The notes beneath the pieces were generated by a model. The model saw only the letters and a list, made by a program, of their open reading frames with translations. It was not told where the DNA came from and searched no databases. 30,344 bases of DNA from Roridomyces roridus. Its lineage: Eukaryota > Basidiomycota > Agaricomycetes > Agaricales > Mycenaceae. Positions 9,671 to 19,349 of the stretch are shown here, in pieces (within the stretch, counting starts at the first letter, position 1; every line of letters begins with the position of its first letter). The translations under genes were made by a program, and so were the position numbers. The stretch is taken from positions 1 through 30,344 of the forward strand of contig JARKIF010000313.1 of NCBI GenBank assembly GCA_029378245.1, read 5' to 3'.

Positions 9671-9922
9671 CGGTAGAGGCGTTATCTGGAGAGCAGAAAC
9701 GCCACGAAGCTTGTCGTCTGTGAGGTTGTCGTGGGTGGTCTGACGAAGGTGATCATGAGCGGCATTACGGAATGATCCGATCTCTGATACTGACCAAGCG
9801 CCCTTTTGAATTCAACCAAACCAAACTTCAACACATTAAGCAAACAGCAAGTCCCACAGATTTAAATAATACATTAAAACAGAGTCATTAACTACGAAGA
9901 GCCAAAGACTATGCACGAGACC

Positions 9923-12115
9923 TCAGTACTTTTCCCTCTGAGTGAACGTGAGATGCCCAGCAAACGGGTCGAAAGTCGCGACAACATTGTGCAAAAACAC
10001 AGTGCCCCTGCGTAAATTACAATCAATACCTCACAGAAAAGCTCAACAAGGAGCTCACAAAATGAATTGCTGAGTCGCCACCGCCGGCCCACCATCCTGC
10101 GTTCCAGTGTAGCACATGAGAGTCTCATTTCCCACCGGAGGGCCGAGGGGAAATAGCTGGTCGCGTGTGTCAATAGTAAACGTCTTGCCTCCGATGCTGA
10201 GGGAGAATTCGGGGACGGTGGCATTGCATGGGACGACGAACGCGCCAACATCAGGGTCGATAACCCCAGGCGGGTCAAACGCTGCGTTGTACGCGGCGGC
10301 TATATCAGTGGGCAAGTAGTTGAATGTAGTGCCGGTGTCAATGAAGGTACAGTAGAGTCTCTCTTATGGAATACCATCATATGGAATAACCGTGGTATGG
10401 AATAGGATTTGGGCCGCTCCCGGGTCGGGAACAGCCAAATATTCCACTCACCGTCTTCTGGAATATGGAATAGGCTGCCGGTCCCATTATTCCACATCGC
10501 GGTCGCCGAAAATGGCAAAATGAGGGTGTTTGAGTGATCTGGAGGTCGAAATCCAGCATTGTTCACTGATAACAATCAACTTTGTCGCTCTGGTGGCCAT
10601 TGTCTCTCGCTGATAGCTTGTTTGATCTCAATTCTGTGACCCCATCACATACTGATCCTGCTGATGGCAAGACCGTGGGCCTGTATTGCAGATGCGCTAT
10701 GTGCTTGAGTCTGTCTAAACACACACACACTCTCTCTCAGCATTGAAATGGCACGGGACTGGACAATATTCCGTATTTTGAGAATACCTTTGAATTTACA
10801 AAAAATAAAATAAATAATTCAAAAATAATCCATATATTCCATGTGGAATAACTGTCATATGGAATAGCCTTCGGACCCCTCCCGACAATATTCCATATGA
10901 GCAACTCTACTGTATTGTTTAGCGAAACAGTCAAGTTCTCGGAGCCGGGGAAGGTGAGAGATTCAACCTGGAGACGTTCAAGTCCCTGAAAAAAAGTGAA
11001 TATGGTGGAGACGCACGTCTATGGTGTAGAATAACGACAGAGCCCCAGGAGCGGTGGAGGTGACACCTCCTCTGGCTGAGTATCCTTCAATCGGGACACT
11101 CACAGTGGTGTTGGTCACGGGAACCGCTGCAATGCCCCCGAACGCGAGAATTCCAAGGTCTGGGGCAATGACATTTAGTTCATCCTGATCCAACGAAGGA
11201 CGGTTGAGCGCGACGGAGAACACTGAAACGGAGTTCAATAAGAAGAGTGTGGAATTCGCAGGATCAACTGACTCGTATTGTTTAGCTTCTTCTGTTTAAC
11301 TGCACTGAAGAAGAAGGGGTCGTAAGCAAGGCGATTTGCAGCGGACGCCTTGGTCGGATCGGACGTGTTGAATACACTGGTCAAGTTGGGGAAAGCGAAT
11401 CCCATGATCCCATCGGTGACGTTGACACCAAGCCACTGAGAATCAGGGTGTGAAAATCAGGCATGCGAATCACCCAAGCAACGAAGCCAGCTTACCGCAA
11501 TGTGGTTAGGCACAGAGAACTCTTGGGCGGTAACAGACAAGCCACCAACAGAGATCGTATCGAACCCGGCGGGCCCCGAAAGGAACTCGCCACTATTATA
11601 GGTGATATTCAAGTTGATGTTCGGGAATGGCTTGAACGTTTTAGAGGCGCTGATATCGAATCCTCGTGAGCCAAACCCGCAGTCGGCTTCTGGAATGGGG
11701 TTGCGGTCGAGATCGAAACACATGAATCCGATCTGGGGCACCCAGGTATCGGAACTGTAAGCACATATAAGTAGTGAACTTTCGAGTGAGGACGGCGTAC
11801 GCACCTCCCAGTATCGACAATGAGATTGAAGCTCTATCCGCCGATGGACACGCTGGTGACATATTCTCCGTCCGACCCAGTGCTGTCAAGGTTTGGCTGG
11901 ACCGCGCGACTGTGCACCCCCCGAAGAGCGGCCAGCGCGTCTTTCTTGTGTTTTCGTACCGATGTTTTCCCAGTAAAAGGAACACTGAACTCCGCCGGCG
12001 GGAGGACGATGTTCTGAGAGCGAGGGGCGAGCGATGTGTGCCGCACGAAAGTGAATTCGGAGCGCGCGGTGGTTGCGAGTAGCAGCAAGCCAGGCAAAAC
12101 CCAGTGGACGCCCAT
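9923..12115 (-). pseudogene. Secreted pepsin-like aspartic protease (family A1), broken by a stop codon and a transposon
   Basis: Six exons join in frame (11805-12115, 11496-11754, 11273-11435, 11017-11222, 10059-10985 less the insert, 9923-10007) to 461 codons. The N-terminus MGVHWVLPGLLLLATTARS is a signal peptide. The first catalytic motif VDTGSSDTWVP (Asp near 101) spans the first intron and the second, FIDTGTT, has Asp near 341, so both catalytic aspartates are kept. Codon 94 is TAG (11834-11836) where relatives have a sense codon a few residues before DTGS. A 563-bp element (10350-10912) sits in exon 5 right before FIDTGTT; removing it with one TA restores the frame exactly. The fourth intron (10986-11016) is only 31 nt. 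Several NxT/NxS sites fit a secreted glycoprotein. Both breaks argue for a dead gene that died recently, as the rest is clean. Confidence 0.85.
10350..10912. mobile_element. 563-bp TA-flanked inverted-repeat element (pogo/Tigger-like MITE) inside the protease exon
   Basis: Both ends read CAGTAGAGT inwards, followed by variants of CTCTTATGGAATA, giving terminal inverted repeats of about 25 bp; further in, TATTCCATA-type blocks recur on both sides. TA is duplicated at 10348-10349 and 10913-10914. Taking out the element plus one TA rejoins the protease frame perfectly. There is no transposase frame, only AT-rich sequence and a CA/CT microsatellite near 10719-10740. TA target sites and a CAGTAG end point to the Tc1/mariner superfamily, pogo branch; the assignment is from the ends only. 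Confidence 0.85.
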
Positions 12116-12147
12116 CGATGAGATGATATTGAGAAAGACATACCTTG

Positions 12148-12156
12148 TTATATACC
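12148..12156 (-). promoter_or_regulatory. TATA box of the protease gene
   Basis: GTATATAAC on the minus strand, 33 bases before the start codon, supports choosing the ATG at 12113-12115 although the frame is open further upstream. Confidence 0.5.
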
Positions 12157-12287
12157 CCTTGCTACGTGGAAACGTCGTCCACGGAAAACGGTGCCCATGG
12201 GGAGCGCTGCCGCCGAAGTTTTTTTTAAACCCGGGACGGCCGATTCCGCGCGTGTCAGTCAAGGTGAGTCACCGCTGAGGGTATAGA

Positions 12288-12646
12288 AGGACCCCTGAGA
12301 ATAGCCTGGGACGTATGATTCTGAAAACCGGATTTCCGAAATTTTGTCCGGACTATCCGTTTTTCTGGGAACCAAATTTTTGTCCGGATTAGAATCAGAG
12401 GTCCGGATCAAATTGCCATATATGGTAATTCGGCAAGTGCCGAGAGACAGCCGAGCACCGGCAGTGCCAAAAAATTGTGATTTCGCACGCAACAAGTCCA
12501 GACCCCATGTTTTTGTCCGGACTCGAATGAGAGTTCCCGGCGTGGGAGCACATTTTTGTCCGGACTAGTATCAAAGGTGAGAGCGGATTTCAAAATTTTT
12601 GTCCGGACTATTGAATCATAGGTCCGTGCGTATTCTCAGGGGTCCT
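12288..12646. mobile_element. 359-bp hAT-like MITE
   Basis: The ends are inverted copies beginning AGGACCCCTGAGAATA and similar for about 34 bp. The 8-bp sequence GGTATAGA is duplicated at both flanks (12280-12287 and 12647-12654), the target-site length of hAT elements. Inside are five copies of a motif close to TTTTGTCCGGACT, itself partly palindromic, as expected of subterminal transposase-binding repeats. No coding capacity is visible. Confidence 0.85.
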
Positions 12647-12981
12647 GGTATAGAAAGCCGAGCGCAAGCACTGGGAAAGTTGTTCTCCGAAACGACCGAG
12701 ACGACCAAGTCCGAGCGTGTGAGCCGCCGCTGAGGGAATAGAGAAGGTTTTTTTTCAAGCCGCGCGCGGTATCGTAGACGCGAAAGAAAGCGGCATGGTT
12801 CGCGAGGAGATGGTGGTGGTGGCAGAGCAAGCGATGCTTCAAACTCCGCTGTTTGGTCCCGCTTTTCGGATCATTTCCCTCCTCGAGTCACGGGCAACTG
12901 TTGGGCAACTGCTCAATTTTCACCTTGTGAGACTCAAGATCCGGGTCTTCGTTGGCCTTTCCGCCGAATAGCGCCTCTACC

Positions 12982-13945
12982 ATGGATTGCATCCTCCCAC
13001 TGGCAGCGGAACTCGAACGCCACATCTTCCTAATCGTCGCCTCTGAGTGGCCCACCAAGATTCCCGATCTTATGCGAGTGGCTGCTGGCACAACGCGTCA
13101 AAGTTTGGTAGGTGCCCAAAAGTTCAATCGAATGCCACGATGGAAATCTTGAATACAGGGTCGAGCCCATTTTGTACCGAATCATCTTTCTCCATCGCCG
13201 GCCGCCCGCAGTGAATGGTCACCTCAAAATGGATGAGCTTAAGCTTCGCGAGTTCTCCGTAGAAAGCCTTCGCCATGCCATATCCCGATACCCTTCATTG
13301 CGGAGGTTACGGAGTAATACCCCCGATACCCGCCCGATTTCTTCAACAATGCAACTGGACATTGACTGGACATCTATTTCTCGGGTACCCCACCTCGGAA
13401 CCCCAGCTGTCCGCTCACCGCCTGCTCCCACGTTACGACTTACGAATGTCTGCTTTTAGCTGCTTTTACAGTTGGAGCGAGCATTCTACAAACATGCCGG
13501 CACTCTCCTCGCTCCCCTCCCTGGAACGCCTCACTCTCAACATCAGGCTGGATATGCGCAGCATGACCGATCCGCTCACCCACCGCCTGTTCCGCAACAT
13601 CACACACCTTGACGTCGTCCAGTTCCCACCCTCACGCACTTTCGGATACGAGAACAATGTGGTGCTCCGGCATCCCTTCGTGTGTGCGTCTGGAGTGTAT
13701 CGTCTTCGTGACTGGAGGTAGGGCGGGGGAGGATTCGCAATTGACTGTTTTGAAGGAGGAAGCAGAGCTTACGTTGGGAATCGGATTGGCGTCATGGGGC
13801 GCCGGTAGGGAGGTATTTCTGGGCGGTTGCAGATGCGTTTTTGGCTGCAAGACGAGCGGGGAGGGTTGCAAGGTGAGTGTACTTGAATCGATGCAATTGT
13901 GTTTCGTATATTTATACCGACCATTCCTGGTTCAAGTGATATTGC
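12982..13945 (+). pseudogene. Decayed paralogue of the F-box/LRR-like gene
   Basis: It matches the gene at 8664-9670 along most of its length: MDCILPLAAELERHIF versus MDHILPAELECRIF, a shared first intron (here 13108-13158), VEPILYRIIF, ARRxIS-type and HLFLGYPTS blocks, and the same 3' tail around 13907-13941. Relative to that gene it carries at least three small insertions that each create a short direct repeat: 7 nt at about 13079-13089 (TGGC twice), 38 nt at 13284-13331 (CCCGATACCC twice) and 11 nt at 13355-13374 (ACTGGACAT twice). The first two shift the frame. The middle region is also scrambled near 13430-13480. It cannot make the full protein. It lies in inverted orientation to its relative, with the protease between them. 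Confidence 0.8.
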
Positions 13946-13956
13946 CGTACCCTGGT

Positions 13957-14026
13957 TGAGGTGCTGGGTGGCCAGGAGTTGTCAGAGATTGTCGATCAGA
14001 TCATCAAAAAAAACGGGAGCGTAGAG
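13957..14026 (+). pseudogene. 3' stump of the 16375-17013 gene
   Basis: GAGGTGCTGGGTGG and GAGTTGTCAGAGATTGTCGA match 16945-17013, which encodes the last residues EVLGGEELSEIVDEIIKK of the intact gene. Everything upstream is replaced by the F-box-like pseudogene. This marks the left breakpoint of the segmental duplication. Confidence 0.85.
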
Positions 14027-14139
14027 GATTGGACAGATATTATATAACGCACAATTCCCATAGATCTGAACTCGCACATTACCTATCGAGTTGGGTAGTA
14101 CAGAAACAAAGACAAAAGAAGGTACATTTCGCATCACAT

Positions 14140-15945
14140 CTATGGGCCCTTTCGCTGCGGCAACAAGACATTCAAATCCTTCTCGCAGTTCGCCCACTCC
14201 TGCCTGACCACCTCCGCATGATGTGCACTCCGCGGATGAAATACGGCGGAGAATTCCAAAGGCGGGTTGGTCAGCTGTGAACCATTCATTAAGTAATAAA
14301 TTCATTCAAACGAAGGATTGAGACAGGGTTAAACGCACCGCTCCACTAAACTGGGCATCCTCACAGCCATATTCAAACGGCAAGCCCGTCTGCGCATCCA
14401 CTTGCGTCGATTTGCGAATATTAAAAGCCCAGAGCATCATGGCGATGTTGATCCAAAGTGAACGTTCCGCGAATGGCTGGCCGGGGACATACTAGGAGAT
14501 GTCAAATCCTAGTCACGAATCATTAGGGTGATGGCAACGTACCCCGCCTGCCGAAACCACACGCGCTACTCTCGTATCCAGGCCTCAGCTGTCCTTTCTC
14601 GTCCAAAAAACGATCCGGACAAAAGTCGTCAGCATCCTCGTGAATCTTGTCGTGTTCGATTGCCCTACGCGGAATGAATGAAAAGGGAACGGAGAACATC
14701 CCACCCAACCTACTCACCATGTGAGGGCGAACACGATGCTGCCCTTGTGAATCAAATACTCTTTGCCTTGGTATTCCACCACGTCGTCTGCCGTACATTC
14801 GTGTGGGAGACCGAACCGTGGTCCGTGCTAGGGTATCGCAGTGAAATAAATGATCATGATTCCATGAAAGTTGAACCAATCGCACCTACGGGACGCCATC
14901 GGAGAGTCTCTGCAAAAAACATTAGGCATTGCCGGGACGCGGCTGTGAAACGCACCTCGAACAACGGCCTCGTCGTAGGGGAGTTGCGGACGGTCTTTGA
15001 AAGTTGGGATACGATCCTTTCCGACGACCGCGTCCAATTCCTTGTGCGCACCAGTGACCCATTGAGGGAACAGCAGACATGCGAGTACGAAAGTTTGGAG
15101 CGACGAAGCGGTCTGAGTCGGCCGTTGAATAGAAACTCAAGGGAACAGGTGCAAGAACTGCGTACGGTTTCGATAGCGGCCTGTTCATATGATTTCAACT
15201 CATCACGATACAAGCACGAACGATCCACTCACACTGCTAAAAATATTCAGCAATTTGCGTTGATCCCCTTCCGGTTTGTCTTTGCTGGCGAATACAGCGG
15301 CCCATCTGGAGGAGAGGTCGAACATGAACGTTGGTTGAGAGGCTACCAGCAACATACGTGTTCATCCCTGCCGCTTCGCCCGAAACAGCTCTGGTGACCA
15401 GGCGATCATATAGTCACCGTCCTCCCGCTTGCGGAAAGCAGCGGCGCGAGTCCGCCAGGGCATCGGTCCAGGAATCATATCAAGGAACGGCAGCGCGTTG
15501 ATGATGCTCCTCGAGGGACTGCTGAGCTGTACGACTTCGGTGACACACTACAGCGACAATCAGCGTGACGGGACGATTAGCCTGTGATTGTGTACATCAA
15601 TAACTTCCTTGAGCTCGGGCTCTTCTCCGGTGGGACAATGCAGACCAAATGTAGCGCTGAGAAACATGCTAGCGGTGGTTCTTAAGACTAGAGTCAATTC
15701 CAAGCGACACGGACTTGGGGGCTGAGAAGCGTACCTTTCTATCTCGTGCATCCAATTTTTCCTCGGCCGTCCAGCATTCGAATAGTGAATATCAAAGCTT
15801 CGAGTTGTTGCAGAAGATCGGTGTCTCCGGCCTGCACACTCGCCATTATACCAGCGGTCAACTTGCGGCCAAGGAAGTTGTTCCGACCCGAGACGGTTGT
15901 CCAGTAAATCCGTTCGGGATCGTAGTGCAAATGGCGCAAGGAATA
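14140..15945 (-). pseudogene. Cytochrome P450, 5'-truncated and frameshifted copy
   Basis: A diverged duplicate of the P450 at 17129-19349. Exon 4 onward can be followed: YDPERIYWTTVSGRNNFLG, SFGLHCPTGEE-type region, the 15-nt I-helix exon (here AAIET rather than AGIET), ETLRWRP, and the C-terminus ending LLPQRKGP with stop at 14140-14142. Exons 1-3, holding the membrane anchor and proline-rich hinge, are absent. A base is missing near 15755 (exon 4) and an extra base sits in the GGGG run at 14483-14486 inside the heme loop, just before the cysteine ligand reading frame continues. The first phenylalanine of the heme motif is cysteine (ACGFGRR). These hits on catalytic positions make function very unlikely. 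Confidence 0.88.
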
Positions 15946-16374
15946 CTTGCAAAGCAAAGCTCCTTCCAGTCCATGTCTGAGTCGGGAAAGGCTGGGTAAC
16001 TGTGAGCGCGATCCAGATAGCGTTGGGGTTTGCGCAAACACTGAGGCTTGAGCTATTCCCTTCCAGTCAAAACGCGCACTAGTTGCCACTCGCCCAGCTG
16101 ACAGCTGGGGACTTGAAGACCTTAGACCTCTCGTGTTCGGGCCACGGACGAGCATTGCGAAGGGCGCTCTCCTTTCCCAGTGGTCATTGTTTCTCGGGTG
16201 AACCGTCTACCTTAAATGATGCTCACATTATTCTTGGCTGCCACAACGTCCTCATTCCAGATGCCCCTAGATTTCGGACCTGAGCAGATCAATACGGATC
16301 TGAGCGGATCACGATCAACTCCGGTATGTATATAAGTGGTTGAACAGTGGTCACCCGTCCCACAAGCCCACATC
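15946..16374. other. Deletion junction and promoter of the 195-aa gene
   Basis: The first part is the scar where the 5' end of the left P450 copy was lost. From about 16190 to 16374 no copy of the other duplicate is seen; this part carries the TATA box of the next gene. No further feature is visible. Confidence 0.5.
16329..16336 (+). promoter_or_regulatory. TATA box of the 195-aa gene
   Basis: TATATAAG, 39 bases before the ATG at 16375. Confidence 0.6.
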
Positions 16375-17013
16375 ATGTTTCGCCTATTCCGAAGGATTTC
16401 CCTCACCCAGACAGTGAGCCTTCGGACTCAGAGAGCGCCCGCAATTCCGAGATTCAACATTCCCATGCGCTTCGTATGAATTCATTCCTCCGGTTTTCAC
16501 AGGGCTACAACCTATTTCTTCCAGGAGCACGTATACCACGCATACCACTATCGGGATAGACACAATGTTGCCTACCGTCCACAACCTGGTACGATCCTCC
16601 CAACAGGGTGGTCCTGCGACTGGAAGTCCTGGGAGTACAACGACCTCGACATCTATCAAGACTGCCTCCAGGATGAATTTGAAATCACATCTCTTATCGA
16701 ACCCCTCGCACATGAAATCTCCAGTTCAAAATCCGTCTTTTACGCCGGCGGGGAATACTACTTCCACTTCCCTGCTGAGATGATGATTTTGCAGCGGTTC
16801 ACGGGCACTTTCAAGTCGCATGACGATTTTGTTCAACGCTTCCGCACGGAGCTGAAGGCTGGCACGTGGGTGGACGTGCCGATATGCGAAACCCCACCTG
16901 GGTTATTGACGTTGGAAGAGATACGCGCGCATCCGCTGCTCAGTCGTGAGGTGCTGGGTGGCGAGGAGTTGTCAGAGATTGTCGATGAGATTATCAAGAA
17001 ACGCGAGCATTGA
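16375..17013 (+). CDS. Unknown protein with a possible mitochondrial presequence
   Basis: Two exons, 16375-16473 and 16525-17013, joined by a 51-nt intron (donor GTATGA, acceptor TTCCAG), give 195 aa. I do not recognise the family. The first 33 residues (MFRLFRRISLTQ, then LRTQRAPAIPRF) are rich in Arg, Ser and Thr with no acid, as in mitochondrial targeting sequences. The body is acidic and aromatic (CDWKSWEYNDLDIYQDC, EYYFHFPAEMM) and ends in helix-like TLEEIRAHPLL and ELSEIVDEIIKKREH. There is no membrane segment. It is convergent with the P450 gene, 115 bases apart. It exists twice in the window, the other copy reduced to its last codons. The frame is intact and a TATA box lies upstream, so it is probably expressed. 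Confidence 0.75.
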
Positions 17014-17128
17014 GGTTGAACAGATATTCAATGACGCACTGTAATTCCCGTCGACTGAACTCTCACATTACCTATCGAGTTGGGGTAGTAAAGAAACAAA
17101 GACAAAAGAAGGTACATTCGCATCGCAT

Positions 17129-19349
17129 CTATGGGCCCTTTCGCTGTGGCAACAAGACATTCAAATCCTTCTCGCAGTTCACCCACTCCTGCCGGACCAC
17201 CTCCGCATGATGTCCAGTCCGCGGCTTGAACACGGCGAGGAATTCCAAGGGCGGGTTGGTTATCTGAGTCAATATGAAATCAATCAAACACACAAGGGAG
17301 AGAATACGGATACGTACCGCTCCATTAAACTGGGCATCCCCGCAGCCATAATCGAACGGCGAGCCCGTCTGTGCATCCACTTCCGTTGATTTACGAATAT
17401 CAAAAGTCCAGAGCATCATGGCGATGTTGATCCAAAGTGAACGCTCCGCGAATGACTGGCCGGGACATACTGAGGAGGTGTCAACCCATGGATCACTTGG
17501 GGAGAGTGAACACAACTTACCCCGCCTCCCGAAACCGAATGCACTTGTCTCATACCCAAGCCGCAGCTTCCCATCCACGTCCAAGAAACGATCCGGGCGG
17601 AATTCATCAGCGTCGTCGTGTTTCTTGTCGTGTTCGATTGCCCTAGGCAGAACAAGTCAGGAAGGCACGGAGAACGTCTCGACCTATTCACCATGTGACG
17701 GCGAATACGATGCTGCCCTTGGGAATCAAATACTCTTTCCCTTGGTATTCCACCACGTCGTCCGCCGTACATTCGTGTGGGAGGCCGAAACGGGCTAGGG
17801 TTTGAGATCAATTAGGTTAGTCCACAAAGTTGAATTAACCTCACTTGCGGGGCGCCATCGAAGAGTCTCTGCGCGAACATCATTGACCGGGTGACACGCG
17901 GCGTAAAAAACGCACCTCGGACAACGGCCTCGATGTAGGGGAGTTGTGGACGGTCTTTGAAGGTTGGGATACGATCCTTTCCGACGACCGCGTCCGATTC
18001 CTTTTGCGCGCGAGCGACCCATTGAGGGAAGAGCAGGCATGCAAGCACGAATGTTTGGAGTGACGATGCAGTCTGGGTCGGTCGTTGAATAGACAGTCAA
18101 GGATAAACGGAGGAGAAATGCGTACGGTTTCGATACCGGCCTGTTTGCTTGATTTCAAGTCATCACAATACAAGCACGAACGATCCACTTACACTACTAA
18201 AAATATTCAACAATTTGCGCTGATCCCCTTCCGTTTTGTCGTTGCTGGCAAATACAGCGGCCCATCTGGAGAGGTCGACCAACTATGCACATAAACGTCA
18301 AAACAACATACGTGTTCATCCCCGCCGCCTCGCCCGAGACAGCTCTGGTGACCAGGTGATCATATAGTGCGTCCTCCCGCTTGCGGAAAGCAGCAGCGCG
18401 CTTCCTCCACGGCATAGGTCCAGGAATGATATCGAGGAACGGCAGAGCGTTTATGATGCTCCCCGAGGGACTGCCGAGCTGTACGAGCTCGGTGAGACAC
18501 TGAAATGATGCTCAGTGGTATGGGATGGTTGGAGTGGATTTATATACAGTGAGAACTTCCTTGAGCTCGGGCTCCTCCCCAGTGGGACAATGCAGACCGA
18601 ATGACGCGCTGAGAATCATGCTAGCAGACGTTCTATAAAACTAGAGTTAATCCCGAGAGACACGGACTTGTGGCTAAGAAGCGTACCTTTCTATCTCGCG
18701 CATCCAATCTTTCCCGCGGCCCTCGAGGAGTCGAGTAGTACATACCAAAGCCTCGAGTTGTTGCAGAAGCTCGGTGTCTCCAGCGCGCACACCCGCCATT
18801 ATACCAGCGGTCAACTTGCGGCCGAGGAAGTTGTTCCGGCCTGAGACGGATGTCCAGTAAATCTGTTCGGGATCGTAATGCAACTGGCCATGGGAGCGTC
18901 ATTAGATGCTGGTAATTTTGGATGAGACTCACAGCGTAAGGGACGATCGGGCGGGATGAGAACTTGGCTGATCGTTTCTCGAGCAATTCCCTGGCTAGAG
19001 TCATATTGCCGAGGAGGATGATACGCTGATGAATGCGCGTCAGGATTTTTAAGCCCATAGGACGAGATATACTTGCAAAGCCAGCAAAGTTGAGCGAAAC
19101 GAGTCCCCCATATTCTTCGCAGAGTTGTCTGAAGTATGTTGCGAGATGCTGAATGAAACACGGTTAGGATGGTATAGAGAATAGCTCCATGGGCGCGCGT
19201 ACTTTTCCGGGAATATCGAGGAGATTGCCGAGGACAGGCAGACCTCGGGGGCCGGGAGGACGGCGGCTGTCAGCTCCCGACCGTGTGCGGAGACTGAGGC
19301 TGAGGGTGTAGATGACTGCGAGAGCTGAAAACGCGACTATCCACTCCAT
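17129..19349 (-). CDS. Cytochrome P450 monooxygenase
   Basis: Fourteen exons join in frame to 517 aa, a normal P450 length: 19203-19349, 19077-19148, 18933-19025, 18687-18883, 18557-18632, 18312-18499, 18193-18265, 18126-18140, 17916-18072, 17845-17868, 17692-17794, 17521-17642, 17318-17469, 17129-17263. Residues 1-20 form a membrane anchor, followed by RRPPGPRGLPVLGN. The I-helix AGIETT falls at 283-288, ExxR as ETLRW near 340, PDRF as the PERF motif, and the heme loop FGFGRRVCPG has the cysteine near 424. It should be an ER-bound haem-thiolate oxygenase needing a P450 reductase; the substrate is unknown. Exon 2 is followed by a GC-AG intron, and two exons are only 15 and 24 nt. Tailoring the nearby polyketide is possible but unproven. 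Confidence 0.92.

Larger units (their letters stand above)
13957..16190. repeat. Left copy of a segmental duplication (decayed)
   Basis: Corresponds to 16945-19690: the tail of the unknown gene, the short intergenic stretch, a P450 gene and its upstream flank occur in the same order and orientation. About 700 bases covering the P450 5' exons and promoter are missing here; the sequence jumps from exon 4 (about 15945) to upstream flank (about 16050-16180, matching 19595-19690). Confidence 0.85.
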
